This document shows, piece by piece, positions 12,352-23,382 of a stretch of DNA of 64,000 bases. The stretch is from Rhipicephalus microplus. Lineage: Eukaryota; Arthropoda; Arachnida; Ixodida; Ixodidae. The stretch is from NCBI RefSeq assembly GCF_043290135.1, contig NC_134702.1, positions 86,177,317 through 86,241,316 of the forward strand, read 5' to 3'. Made by a program: the position numbers and the translations under genes. The notes below the pieces were generated by a model that was given only the letters and a program-made list of their open reading frames with translations, was not told the origin of the DNA and made no database searches. Within the stretch, counting starts at the first letter, position 1, and each line of letters starts with the position of its first letter.

Positions 12352-12945
12352 CTTTTTTTTTTTATTACCTGTTTTTCTTTACAGGTGTTCACACAGAAAC
12401 ATGAATGATAAAAAACACTTGGACCAATATTTGATCCGAAGTGCTCACATTAAAATTTTTTCAGGTTGCACAATTCCTCTAACATTGTTAGCCAGCTGGG
12501 AGGTTCTTCTTCTTGTTTATACACCTCAGTGATATACCGCATATTTGCAATGAAGTTCTCCCGGACAGGACGTATGTTCTGGTCAAGATGTCTGTAAGCC
12601 ATAGTGGTCTGCCAGATGCTGTGAAGGCTAATTAACACAACCATGTCGTATGGTATGCCGTCGTCCTCATCCACACAGAGAAAACGAATGCCATGGCTTG
12701 TAATGGGGAGATCTTTTTTCAATGTTCTTTGAAGGATGTCCCAATGAAAGACAGCGTCCCAGCAATGAATAAACACATGGTCTATTGTCTCAGGTGTTTT
12801 ACAAAGTAAACAATTGGTTGTCCATGGTACATCGATTCCCTTGTCCGCTAGCCACTGCTTTACGGGGAGAGTCCCGGAATGCAATTTAAAAAAGAAAGTT
12901 TTTGCCCCTGCTTTTACTTTCATCTTTTTGACCCTTTTCAAAACA
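12352..12945 (-). pseudogene. LINE 3' end with zf-RVT domain and poly(A) tail
   Basis: A minus-strand frame of about 163 codons (12450-12941) begins inside a LINE ORF2 C-terminus: FFFKLHSGTLPVKQWL, a C-x2-C / H-x4-C zinc motif (NCLLCKTPETIDHVFIHC), then LISLHSIWQTTMAYRH before a stop. It is 5'-truncated. A short 3' UTR ends with AATAAA running into about 12 A residues (T run at 12352-12363 on the plus strand), as in target-primed integration. It is similar in layout to, but clearly different in sequence from, the Tx1 zf-RVT at 7465-7928, so it represents another LINE family. Confidence 0.85.
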
Positions 12946-15900
12946 TCCTGTCCGGGTCCTCCATTGAGCTGTTACAGCGCTCAACTACAATCTAGGAGGT
13001 ACTTGGTTCGATTCGCAGAATCACTGAGCACTTTTTTTTTTCAAGAGGTTGCCCGGCCTGACATTATGCGTGGTGGCGGGTACTAATTTTTTTAGAAGTA
13101 GGCTTTCGCTTTTGCTTCTTTCACTCCTCTTTTGATCCAAAAGCGCTGTACTGTGCTCCTTCGAAAATTAAACAATTCAGGGTTCATAATTTTCTCCTCC
13201 ATCCTCTCTTATCGCAAAGTGTCCAGTGCTGAAATACCAATATCATACCTGGTATATTACTTTTCACGTGTTTGAATATTCGACCAGCAATCAGTCTTCA
13301 CGGTGTTTTGAAGAAAATCTACACATGCAGTGAGCTAACTGCTTGCAGCCAAGTTGACTGCCTTTGTAGGGACGCGCTTTCGTGCTAATTTGGTGGGCAT
13401 CATCAGATGCAGCAAGACAGAAGAGCACGGACAGTTAGAGCTGACGCAAACAGAGTGATTAGTTTGTGTCTTCTCTCCCACTATTTGTCATGCTGCACGC
13501 TTCAGTGTAATGTCGCTGTCAATGGTTAAAATGAACTATACCAGTTAATCGAGTTCTGCTGAGAGGGTCCCCTATTGTCCAGAATGGAACAGAACAATGG
13601 CAATTTGATTTGTGTGATAAAGAGATACCCTGCTTTTGGTTACTAGAATAAATTTCTAAGCTGAAGTTTATTTTTTATTATCAACAGTTCCAGTGCAGAT
13701 GAAAGGTGCATGGACAAAATTCGTGTATTCAGCTTGACTAGGTTTGTCACCTTAATTGTAATTGCGAACCGGTATCACAGTATGCATAAATATCACACAC
13801 ATATACAACCACGGGTGATAGCTTGCTTATTCTGATTAAAATTGAAAGGTTGAAATCGACATATTCCACCAACGCAATGTGTACGAGATGTGCCATGTAG
13901 AGTAGCTATGCTCTAAACTAATCTTCGCAGGTTCGTTCCATTTTACCCAATTTCTTGCCCATGACTGTAGGTTGGTAAATGAAACAACTTCTTCGAACAC
14001 ACATATTCTGCGTAAGGTTACATTTATTTTTTTGCAGTACAAAACAAATTGAAATGTATAATGGCTCAAAAGAGAAATAACTAGAAACAAATTCAGCCAA
14101 ATCATTACCAAACTTACTCACCAATGATAAACGGATTCTCATTTAAAAAATACATATATACATACATATATGCACACACACATATACATATGTACACCCA
14201 TACATACATACACTCAGGTGTAAATATTAAAATGAATGGCTATAAAACAACAATTCTACTACACTCATTTTGAAAATACTACAGAAAGTAACTTACGAGA
14301 AAAATCCACCGGCACTGTTATGTCTGAACACGGTGTTTCTCGAACCATCTCGCAAAAGCTTGATGCATAGTTTTCCGCTGCTGCCCAGTGACAAGCAGTT
14401 TTTATAAAAAACACAAGAATAAAGCCCTTGACAATGTCATGCTAAAGAAAAGGGCTGTGCATCAATATTTTGTACATGTCTGCAATATCACTCTATTTAC
14501 ATAGCTTGGCTCATTCACAACCCACTAACAAAGCATGATAGAACACTTGGGCTGAAAGTTGGCACCGCGCGAGTAAATTCTAGACAATACATGAATAATA
14601 CAATTATAAGCTACTAAGCTCCTTGGTGCAAACAGTGTTTATATTGACAGCTATAGGTGCCATTTCGTTTCCCCAAAACACTTCTCAAAAGTAGAATCAA
14701 CTTTATTTAGCTAAAAGTTTCTATTCTGGCGCGTCATGTTGGCTCAACGGTGGAAGTGACTCTTTCGGCCAAGAAAACAAAGACCAATTATTTTTCCAGT
14801 TTGTGAATTCACCCCATGCTAACATTGAGGCAGCTGGTAGGAGTGCTTTTGGAGAGAGGAAACCACCACATTTCCACCAGTTGTGGCCTTGGGTAGCTAC
14901 TTCACTTCTACAAAAATGATGAAAAACACTCCTCAAGAAGACTTCAAAGTTTGCACATCAACACAGTTCCCATACAGCTGTTTATTAGTCTGCTTGAAAA
15001 ATATTGAGTTTACTGGTGGGCAAAGACTGTACACTATGTGAGGTGATGCTCCAGTGCACTGCATGTATGTCTTGCTGCTGGCCTCAACTGCGATGTTGCT
15101 CAGCACATATGTGTAAAATAACAACTAATACTATGCCACTGCAAAGTAATTATGTGTCATTTGCATGAAACAGGGACCACAATAAAAGAACATAACAACA
15201 TTTGCCTTCACAAAGTTCAAAAAATGTAAATAAATTTCCACAGAGTTTTCACAGTTCATCTGAGGATAGTAATATTGGTTGTATACACATTCTTACTTCC
15301 ACTAACAAACTATTTTAAGATGCCAGATTCAATATTAGAATATACCAGCACTTTTGTAGGGCTAAACAATTGTACAGGCACCTAGAAAAACACAAGTGAA
15401 TGCATGCTATAGCTACATATAAAAATAAATACTTTTATTTGTAGTCTGAGTAGAGCTGCATAGATGATAAGTCACTTGAATTACATTATGAACAAACCTA
15501 TCAGAGCAACGTATACATTTAAAAAGTTACACTTACACAGTAGATAAGTAGACTGTTGAAGGACGGACAGGCAGTGGGATAATACCCAAGCACTAAAATC
15601 TACTGTTAAGATATACTAGGAGTAGTGATGATCCTCTTCCTTCCAAATAAAATAATCCACATAGATTCACTTCCCAAAGCTTATACACTCATGGCATCAT
15701 TGGTGCTATACAAATGAGTGTACACTGAAGGATTACATCGACTAAGTACATGATTACTGCATTCATGGCTTTACTTCTTGTACTACAAAGAATGCAAACA
15801 CAGTTAGTTACCATTGGCGACCATGGATGCTGTGATTTCTGGCATGTAAATGTAGAGGCACGCAGGCACTTAACACACATGTTAAAAAGTTCAGCTCAAA

Positions 15901-16741
15901 AATATTTGCCCACTAACACTATAGCAGCCTTTAAATTAGTGTCATAGTTTGGTATCTTCCATGCAATATTTAAATAATTTCAAATGCAAGCAAATGAACT
16001 GCTGAATAATGCACTGCTAAGAAGTTAAGCAGTTGCTGCTCCTGACACCACAATGTGCTCTTTCTGCTGTTGTAAACTTTGAGCAGGAGAACAGTCACTG
16101 GCAGTCCCTTTATACTTGTTGGTCTTCTGTGCTCTGTTCTTGATACACTGTACATGACAGTGGAGCACCGAACCCCTTGTTACTGCTGGAACTTGGAAAA
16201 ATACAGATCATTGTTACAACCATGCTACATGCAAGAGTGTATAGTTGTCAATTATGTGCTTATATTTACAGATATTGTATTTTCAGAAGCCAATGACAAG
16301 CCTCAACACACACACACACAAACAGTGAAGACTGAAAATATATTTAATATGGTACAAGAGCAAAACTACAATGTTATAGATGAAGCCATTAAACTTCTGA
16401 CAGGCATAAAAAGCCAATAGAGTTTCTTCTATTTCGACTTTACACTAGGTGCGAGAAGTAGACCACAAATAAGTTCACTAAGAAACACAAGTTAGACTGC
16501 ATTACAACACAACAGCCAATGTTCATAAGTTTAAGGCTGTCTAACATAGCCAGCTCACCATACCGCATATAGGAGCAAATGGGCAGTCTAGAAGACACAA
16601 AGAACTTGTGGATTATGAGTGCTTGTTGCTGACATCTATTATTCTAAATGAAGAAAACTTTTCAGAAATGCACTTCATCAGGGGAAATAATCATACGCAA
16701 CAAACACAACGGGCTCCTACAGGTGCCACCAACACTCACCA
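12946..16741. other. AT-rich, no recognisable gene
   Basis: No open frame here resembles a known family. A tRNA-like phrase with a B-box-like GGTTCGATTC lies at about 12960-13020 but does not fold into a full tRNA. ACAT/CACA-rich simple sequence occurs at about 14146-14212, and a short CA run at about 16303. If the transposase upstream on the minus strand is spliced, this stretch could be intron and 3' UTR, but I see no further exon. Confidence 0.4.
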
Positions 16742-18556
16742 TTATTGTTGATACCAGTGTCTTGCCGGATGGATATGCTGCGTCCTGCACAGAACACCAA
16801 AGGAGCGCTCCATGACTTGGATTGCATGTGTGCTAGCTGCATCGCTCTGCTGCTGAAATAGGCTAGCCACAGACAGAGAAATGAGAAGCCATGGCTTTGA
16901 AACACACTGAACGTCACCTTTAGATATCAACAATGCATACTTAGGTCAGGTACAATTTGTAGAAAAATATATATCACTATGCAATCGTGGTGAACATGTT
17001 CGGCTGAAACACAAGCAACAGCACTGAGAGAGAAAAAGCTACATTAGGTAAAAGATGCAGTTACTGGCCCTATGTCATCTGAGGCTTCTTCAATAGGTCT
17101 TTCTCCTTGCAAGTTGTGAACAGCCAGGCAATTTTCACCCACTTGCTCTTTCCACAAGCTTGAGAGCTCAAGCTCGAGAGTTCAGTCACAACCTCGAGAG
17201 CTCAATGAGGAATCAAAGTATTTGTGCTCGTTTCAAAGCACAAGCTTTTGTGTCTCAGATTATTGGAGTTTCATTTAAAGCTGCAGGCTTTCAGCTTTCA
17301 ACATTCTCAATTATCTTGTAATTTAGTTTTTAAATGTTGAATAAGAATTATGTGTAAGAATATTACAGGTATCCACTGAAAGCAACCATGCTTGGGTTTT
17401 CAATTTGTGCACAGTAAGTGGTGTTCACGTAATCGTATGTATTAAAGAAAAACTAACCTTGCAGCCAGCCGTTAGGCAGTTTTGTGCCCTCGAAGCTCCC
17501 AAGCAGATCGCAGTCCTTCCAGATGAGGCTGCCATGCATGCTTCCACGCCACATCCGCTGAATGATAACAGTCCCAGCAGTGACATAGGCTTGCACAGTT
17601 AGGGAGAACGTGTCCTTCCTATATTTGTACAGGTGCTCCAAGTAATGATGAGGATTGATGTGCCAGAATGTGCAACCGATGCATCACAGGACCTTAACAA
17701 ACCAATCTCTGCGATCTGTGAAGAGCCAAAAACGAGATATTTAAAAACAATCATTAAAAGCACTCACTTCTAATACTTATTTGAGGAAGCTATCACTTCG
17801 TTAAAGTGACCAAAATCTGCTATAATCACTTTGAAATAAACTGAAGCCTCATGTAAAATTTACGTACCGCAATATATATGTCCTACTGAAGTATAGTACT
17901 ACCACAGTGGTAATCGTCTATAGAACTAATTTTCCAAAATAACATAAATTTTTTAAGTGCAACCTGGCTCCTGAAACATAAATTCACATTAACTTTCCAA
18001 CTATGAAACGTGGTCAATCGACAGGCCCAACCTCATAATCAAACAAGAGCTCACTTGTATCAAATCACAAAAAAACTTTTTATGTATTTGCTCCATAATA
18101 TATGTATGTATATAACAGTAGTAGTAAATTTTTCATGCTTCAACTTACCATGGAGAAACATTACATCTGATGGGCTTAAAAACTTGCACACGTTATAGAA
18201 CTGCGTGAATTATAGTACCGGTGAAATTTAGTTCTGCAAGGTGAACTCACCGATGGCAGCATTTAGTAGCCGTCGGTGTCATGAGGAACCAAGTACGGCC
18301 AACAGGCAAAGGGCATCTGCAGACTGGAAGCTGCCAATGACAGCAATAAAGGGCTGGCCAGGCGTGCACGTCCATTGATAAAGTTTAAGAACTGGCCATG
18401 ACCGGCTGTTGTCAAGGCTCTAGTGCCGTGTAAAACGATGGCCAGACGAACTCGTAAACCTGTAGTTAGCCGGTACTCGCCTACAACTTCATCCAAAGCA
18501 AGGCACCGGTGAAATCTTTGCTTTTTCTGGGGGTCGGAGGGAAGGTTGACGTTCAC
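16742..18556 (-). pseudogene. HARBI1-like (PIF/Harbinger) DDE transposase relic, exon-like pieces
   Basis: Three minus-strand pieces line up, in order, with PIF/Harbinger transposases. Piece 1 (18263-18556) contains GSFQSAD, the N-terminal GSFQ motif, after a frameshift. Piece 2 (17453-17710) reads CIGCTFWHINP, EHLYKYRKDTFSLTVQ, WRGSMHGSLIWKDC and LPNGWLQG, then a GTTAGT donor-like site. Piece 3 (about 16785-16921) starts after an AG with GDVQCVSKPWLLIS and ends VMERSFGVL. The family's first catalytic Asp (CIDxTH) is Gly here, and a TGA lies just before it. The second Asp (GDSGY-type) and the Glu (VERSFG-type) remain. It is dead, and spliced structure is inferred from the gaps. It may be the transposase of the 10.3-kb block or of a separate nested element. 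Confidence 0.7.
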
Positions 18557-18850
18557 GGGCTCTCGCTACCACATAGAACTCTCAAGTTGTTACCGAAGAA
18601 CAGTCTAGGCGCGCTTCCAAAGTAACACGATCCACAACGGAATGTAGCATCTCGCAGCTTTGATTGATCACATCACAGCGCTAGGTCCGGGGGCCGGAGG
18701 GAAGCTTGACGTTCACGGGCTCTCGCTGCCACATAGAACTCTCAAGTTGTGACCGAAGAACTGTCTAGGCGCGCTTCCAAAGTAACACGATCCACAACAG
18801 AATGTAGCATCTCGCAGTTTTGGTTGATCACATCACAGCGCTAGGACTAT
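18531..18850 (+). repeat. 160-bp tandem duplication
   Basis: Two copies (18531-18690 and 18691-18850) are nearly identical: both contain GACGTTCACGGGCTCTCGCT, CGCGCTTCCAAAGTAACACG and end CACAGCGCTAGG. The first overlaps the start of the transposase relic's first piece. Few differences separate the copies, so the duplication is younger than the decay of the transposase. Confidence 0.9.
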
Positions 18851-20700
18851 GGTTATCACAAAAAGGAGAAGTGACGACTTAACAAACAAAAGCGCCAAGC
18901 TGCCCCACCACAACTTCGCAGGGCAAAACAGTTATCAACGCTGTCTTTCAATTTTCGGTCACACGAGCACAGCTTGTTCACAAGTCTTGGAACGTCAACA
19001 CAGCACCACTGTTCACAACGAACATCGTTTCACTCCCGAACAGTACATTGCTCTCAAGTAAATAGAAGCGTACGGGCTAACTAGTGGCGAAGCAAGAACC
19101 GAGCGCGTAGTTCATGCGTTTCCGTACGTACTTGGGGTCACTCAAGTAACGCGTCAAAACGCTGTCAATCCGAATTGTCGCACAGCTACCAACTGAGAGA
19201 CTGGAAAGTCAAGCGAACGAACTGTTACCGGCACACAAACACACAATGCAGGCTTCCCGAGTGCTAGTTGCCGTCGATACATCGACGCCGATCCCCGCTT
19301 GATAACCACACCGACGCACAGGCTTCGCTGCGCTTCACCGAACACCATTGCACTGCCACAGCTTTCCGCACTGCTTACACGCACCGAAGGAGCTGCTGTA
19401 ATCACAACATATCCGGTCAAACGCTGAAGTAACTCGTGCGAGAAGCGTTTGCTGAAAGTCGCACCGACCGATACGCTGTTTAAGACGCCATGTTGTTTTC
19501 GACAACTGCGCAGCACATAAGACGATAAGAGAGCTCTTAGAAAGTACTTGAACTATTTTCACGGCGTGAAAAAAATTTCTCTTATGTGCGAGGGGGGTGA
19601 TATGACGAACAGGACAGGCGTGCCAGATGAAAGAAGTGTTTTGGCAACGTCACGGAGTGAGCTGATGTAGAGGGTATTGCTTCACAACTAATCACAAGCT
19701 GTGCCTGTAGGCCAAGCCGTCGTCTGCTCGCGTTTGTCGTCTGCTTCGATCAGAGCAAGCGATAGGACATTCGCCTTCGCAAAGCTATTATTCTGAGGTG
19801 AAGTGGTCGCTGCGTCGCACAAAATACATGTCAGTGGCTCGCTCTACCTTTGAATGATGTTCGTGCGCCAAGTTAAATGGCTGGTAATTGACACAGGGAT
19901 GAATTCAGCCGAGGTTTGCTCCAGAATCGTGAGGGTTTGCATATTTTCGGTGTCATACAAAGTTACTAGGGTCATTTCATTCCGATTGCTTGCCATAATA
20001 TCACGGTCCATATCGGTGTCTGAACAGTGAAGGTGAAGATGCGAGATTTGTTTGTAGTTCCATGCGTAATCACGCGCACCCATTATACGCTTTCGTTTAC
20101 AAAGTACGCTTTGTTCCAGATCATCCCAAAGTGTATCGACAGCTGTATTTCAGAGATCGCAACCATTGGACAGTTAGAGCCAATGAAAGTACACTAGAGC
20201 ACAAACTTTAGGAGCCACTCACTGAAAACTTCCTCTCATTTTTATTTCCAATAGCGTGCAAAGAATGTGCTCCCATTAACCTCTTTGGTGGTAATTTCCA
20301 CCAATGAGGCAAGGATCTCGAGTCGCACTTTTAATTGGATGAGATGGGGCGCAACACAACAACATAACAAATAAGGTTGATCCTATGTCATGTCGCGTTC
20401 GAATGCACCGACCATTCACGTATCACATTGGTTTTCATCCAACCACAAATCTTTACATGCGTAGTTTTATGCCATTGACGCCCAATAGAATTCTTCAATT
20501 ACTGCGACTTCGAATTTATTGGACGATGGTGGTTGTCAACACCATCCATTGCGTACAAGGGAAACAACACGCGAAGCTCAAAGCGCCGAAAGAAATAAAA
20601 ACGCACCAGCAGTCATCAAGCAGCCCTTAATGGGCGTGAAATAACTCAAAACCAGCCAGGGCACCAAAGTATACCGCCGCGGCAGCAGGTTCTAAGTAGC
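18851..20700. other. no recognisable gene
   Basis: Short minus-strand frames at 19154-19562 and 19844-20083 resemble no known family. They lie upstream of the transposase relic on its strand and might be promoter or leader sequence, but nothing supports this directly. Confidence 0.35.
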
Positions 20701-20712
20701 TACATTGTTCCT

Positions 20713-20734
20713 AAGAGTGGTCCGGACCACTCTT
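20713..20734. repeat. perfect 22-bp palindrome
   Basis: The sequence starting AAGAGTGGTCC at 20713 is its own reverse complement through 20734. It lies near the right end of the 10.3-kb block, close to a 150-bp spaced pair of CGTGAATCnACTTACG words. Confidence 0.9.
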
Positions 20735-21003
20735 GGGATTTTCTCTCAGCCATGCTTTTTTTACGCACAATTTCGCTTCGTGAATCCACTTACGAGCACT
20801 TTTCGGTGACGTAAGCAAATATAGCAACTGCATCACCATCGCTGACATGTTCCCGGGCAGTCACAGCGCGCTTTATTTGCAGCGGCCGATGTGACAACTA
20901 TGGCCTCTTACGACGTTTTTTCGTTTCGTGAATCGACTTACGCAACAAAATTTCTCTTGCGCAAAAATGTTTTCGTAAGTGAGTTTTGTGAATCCGGGCC
21001 CTG

Positions 21004-21799
21004 ATCTTGAGCGCGCGTCCTGCCGGACGCTAACATCAAGAAGCCATGGCTTTTTAAAAAAATAAAATAGAACTTCGACCTTCAAGACAATAGGCCGATG
21101 ATCAGATACGTACACAGGAGAAGGTGGGAAGGACGGAACGCATAAATTGGAGATAAACGCCTCTAACGCTCGTGGGATATAAGCCCGGTCGAGCCTGCTG
21201 GAGGATCGCCCACGTCGCCTTGTCCAAACAAAGGTATTTCTGTGCACTACATTGTGCGCGTCTAGTAATGAAAAGTGGTGGATAAGGCGACGCAGCTCGC
21301 GTGAATTCCAAGCAGACCGGCCCCAGCCAGGACCTTGTACATCGGTTCACGTATTTAGAACGCAGTTGAAGTCGCCAATCAGAATGACATCACGACCGTC
21401 AAGAAAAAACACTTCCAGGTCTCTAAAAAAGTCATTAGACTGTACAGCTTGCGCTGGCCCATACACACACAGTATCCTTAATCTGAAATAAAAGTAGCTA
21501 CAGTCTAAAGCCAAAACCCTGCCCACGCCATCGTAAAAAGCATGATGGTCCCGTAATAGAGCTCGATTAAAAATAATAATACCTACTCCCGTAAAACGAG
21601 ATGTAGCGAAAAAGAATTAACAATCTAGGCTGAACTTTCGTTTAAAAGCAAGCACGTCGGATAGTGAGAAGAAATTTGTTTCCTGGAGGCACAAAACATC
21701 ACAATTTGCAGCGCGGGTGACACTAATCAACTCAGCTTGCTTTGCCGGACTGCGAAAACCCTGAACGTTCAATGAAATAATATGCAGTGTAGTAGCCAT
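21004..21799 (-). pseudogene. Tx1-like LINE ORF2, endonuclease part
   Basis: ORF2 opens with ATG at 21799 (minus), about 80 nt after the ORF1 stop. Endonuclease motifs appear in order: ISLNVQGFRSPAKQ, the catalytic Glu in LCLQETNFF, a GDFNC box, FVWTRRRGRSSSRLDRAY and SDHRPIVL. This is an APE-type nuclease that nicks target DNA for priming. A stop follows FSLDC near 21617 and another follows the GDFN box (GDFNCVLNT then TGA), and frames change between pieces. It ends at QDARSR next to the 10.3-kb block. Confidence 0.85.
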
Positions 21800-21880
21800 A
21801 ATAAAAAGTAAAGACTAACCTGGACGCATAGTTCTAGACGGTGTCCTGGAAAGTGTCCAGGGGACACTTGCTCAACCAAA

Positions 21881-23320
21881 TTACAACGCACTGTTCGACC
21901 CTCCAGAAGAGGGTCGAGGTTTTTTGGACCGTTGGGATTCACCACGGCCATCACTGCGCTCATCGGAGCAAGAGCTGGAAGTGTGCCCTCGCTTTGTTTC
22001 ACGGGGAGCTCCCATTTCGACGTCAAAATCGGCAAGGCTAGACAGTGCGATGCTACTATCCAGTCTCAAGCTGAAGCCGTCTTCCGAAGACGTGTCCTGA
22101 GGAGGTAGTAACTGAGCCGCTGGCAAGCTTGGATACACATCCTTGATGCTGGCAGCACTGTCCACGTCTCGGCAGGCCGGTGTAGGCACCCTTTGTGCTG
22201 GCAGCACTGTCCACGTCTCGGCAGGCCGGTGTAGGCACCCTTTGTGTGGGCGATTTTTTACGTGTACGACGCGATGTCGAAATGGTCGGAGCGGCCGCAA
22301 CAGAAGAGTGTGTGGTATTTTCGCCACTGTTTTCCGAAATAACAGGGCTCGCAGGGTCAACTTCAACAGCAGCAGCCTGAGAACTGGGGTCATTTGCGCA
22401 CTGAACATCAAGTGGCGTCAGAGAAGAGACGCCGACGCCGTTTTCAGGGCAGTGCGTTGCGTGTTTCGAAGCGCACGCTTCCTGCACCAGCGGGGAGGCC
22501 AACGCGCCAAGCGTCGCATTGACAATCGCACTTTCGTTGTGCGCTTCCTTTGAAGGAACTTGTAGGGGTGAGGCCAGCACAGCGTCGGTGACCTACTCTG
22601 CGTCCCCCGAGTCGCTAGTTGGTTCCGTTGCCGGTGTCAGTGGTGGAAAGGCACCAGCGGCAGCGTCTGAGTAAGAGGTAAAAGCGGCGGACAGGGCAAA
22701 CCACAGTTGGGTGGCCGTCCCCGCAGCGTCGACACGGGCGGTCACATCCTTCACTAACGTGACCGTGCACACCGCAGCGACCACAATACGGTGTTGTGCA
22801 CTGGGCTCGTAGATGGTCCCCTGAGCCGCATCTTCGACATACACGCTGGAGACCACGGTAGTCAAACGTAGCACGGTGACCGGAGATGCGCAGGTAGTTC
22901 GGCACAGGATTAGCGGCGTTCATCTCCATTCGAACATACCACGTTCCAGTGAGTACGCCGCGTCGCCCGCTCATCAAACCACTGGTGACAGTGAGCACCT
23001 TGCCATATGGAGATAACGCTTGGACGAGAGCTTCGTTTGAGACGAACGATGGCAGGAACAGGCAGGCGACGTTGGTCACTTGTGAGCCAACGGGAACGAC
23101 TTGAACACGCTTGCCGCCAATCACCAGGCAGCCAGCATTGACGATTAGAGACATGGAGGCCATGCTCTTCACGGTGACTTGGAAGTTTAGAGCTCCCTGA
23201 TGCTGCACGCAGTTTAACTCTGAGAGACCGACTATTGAGGCCGTCGCATCAACGACGGTCTCGGCACTAGTCCCCGTAGGGACAACAAGGCGTCCAAGAC
23301 GCGACGGGCACCATGACTCC
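21881..23320 (-). pseudogene. Tx1-like LINE ORF1 (gag-like, three CCHC knuckles)
   Basis: Minus-strand frames encode an RNA-binding ORF1 protein: a folded region (LFLPSFVSNEALVQALSPYG, VPNYLRISGHRATFDYRG) followed by three knuckles, CRRCGSGDHLRAQC, CGRCGVHGHVSEGC and CRRCGDGHPTVVC. The frame shifts near 22700 into a Ser/Ala/Pro-rich tail and meets a TGA near 22593. A 49-bp tandem duplication (22147-22195 and 22196-22244) shifts the frame again. The tail ends in basic and serine residues (RSKKPRPSSGG). No ATG is visible upstream of the first Met at 23208 although the frame stays open to about 23320, so the 5' end may be truncated. Confidence 0.8.
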
Positions 23321-23382
23321 TACTGCCGGACGCCCCTGACGTAGAACGATCAGGGACGTCCTTAGCACTTGCAAACCTGGTG

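Larger units (their letters stand above)
10715..21003. mobile_element. 10.3-kb block with inverted ends splitting the Tx1 LINE
   Basis: The left end starts CTGGGGCCGAATTCACAAAG at 10715. The right end, read on the minus strand from 21003, starts CAGGGCCCGGATTCACAAAA; 16 of these 20 positions agree. AT lies just outside both ends (10713-10714 and 21004-21005), a possible 2-bp duplication. The outer flanks are complementary parts of a Tx1-like ORF2, ending in the endonuclease on one side and starting in the linker on the other. The block holds a decayed HARBI1-like transposase and a LINE 3' end. It may be one autonomous DNA transposon with later insertions, or two unrelated MITE ends. The weak target duplication leaves this open. 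Confidence 0.5.
21004..23320 (-). mobile_element. Tx1-like LINE, 5' half (minus strand)
   Basis: On the minus strand this carries ORF1 with RRM-like and zinc-knuckle regions, then an apurinic endonuclease, and stops within the endonuclease-RT linker at the right end of the 10.3-kb block. The missing RT, in the same orientation, begins on the far side of that block at 10714. The two pieces do not overlap in domain content. Confidence 0.75.

Noticed and set aside
12957..13025. tRNA-like sequence with GGTTCGATTC
   Set aside because: No full cloverleaf can be formed and no SINE body follows; perhaps an old SINE head.
22143..22553. Plus-strand open frame across the Tx1 ORF1 tail
   Set aside because: Antisense shadow of ORF1 and of the 49-bp duplication.
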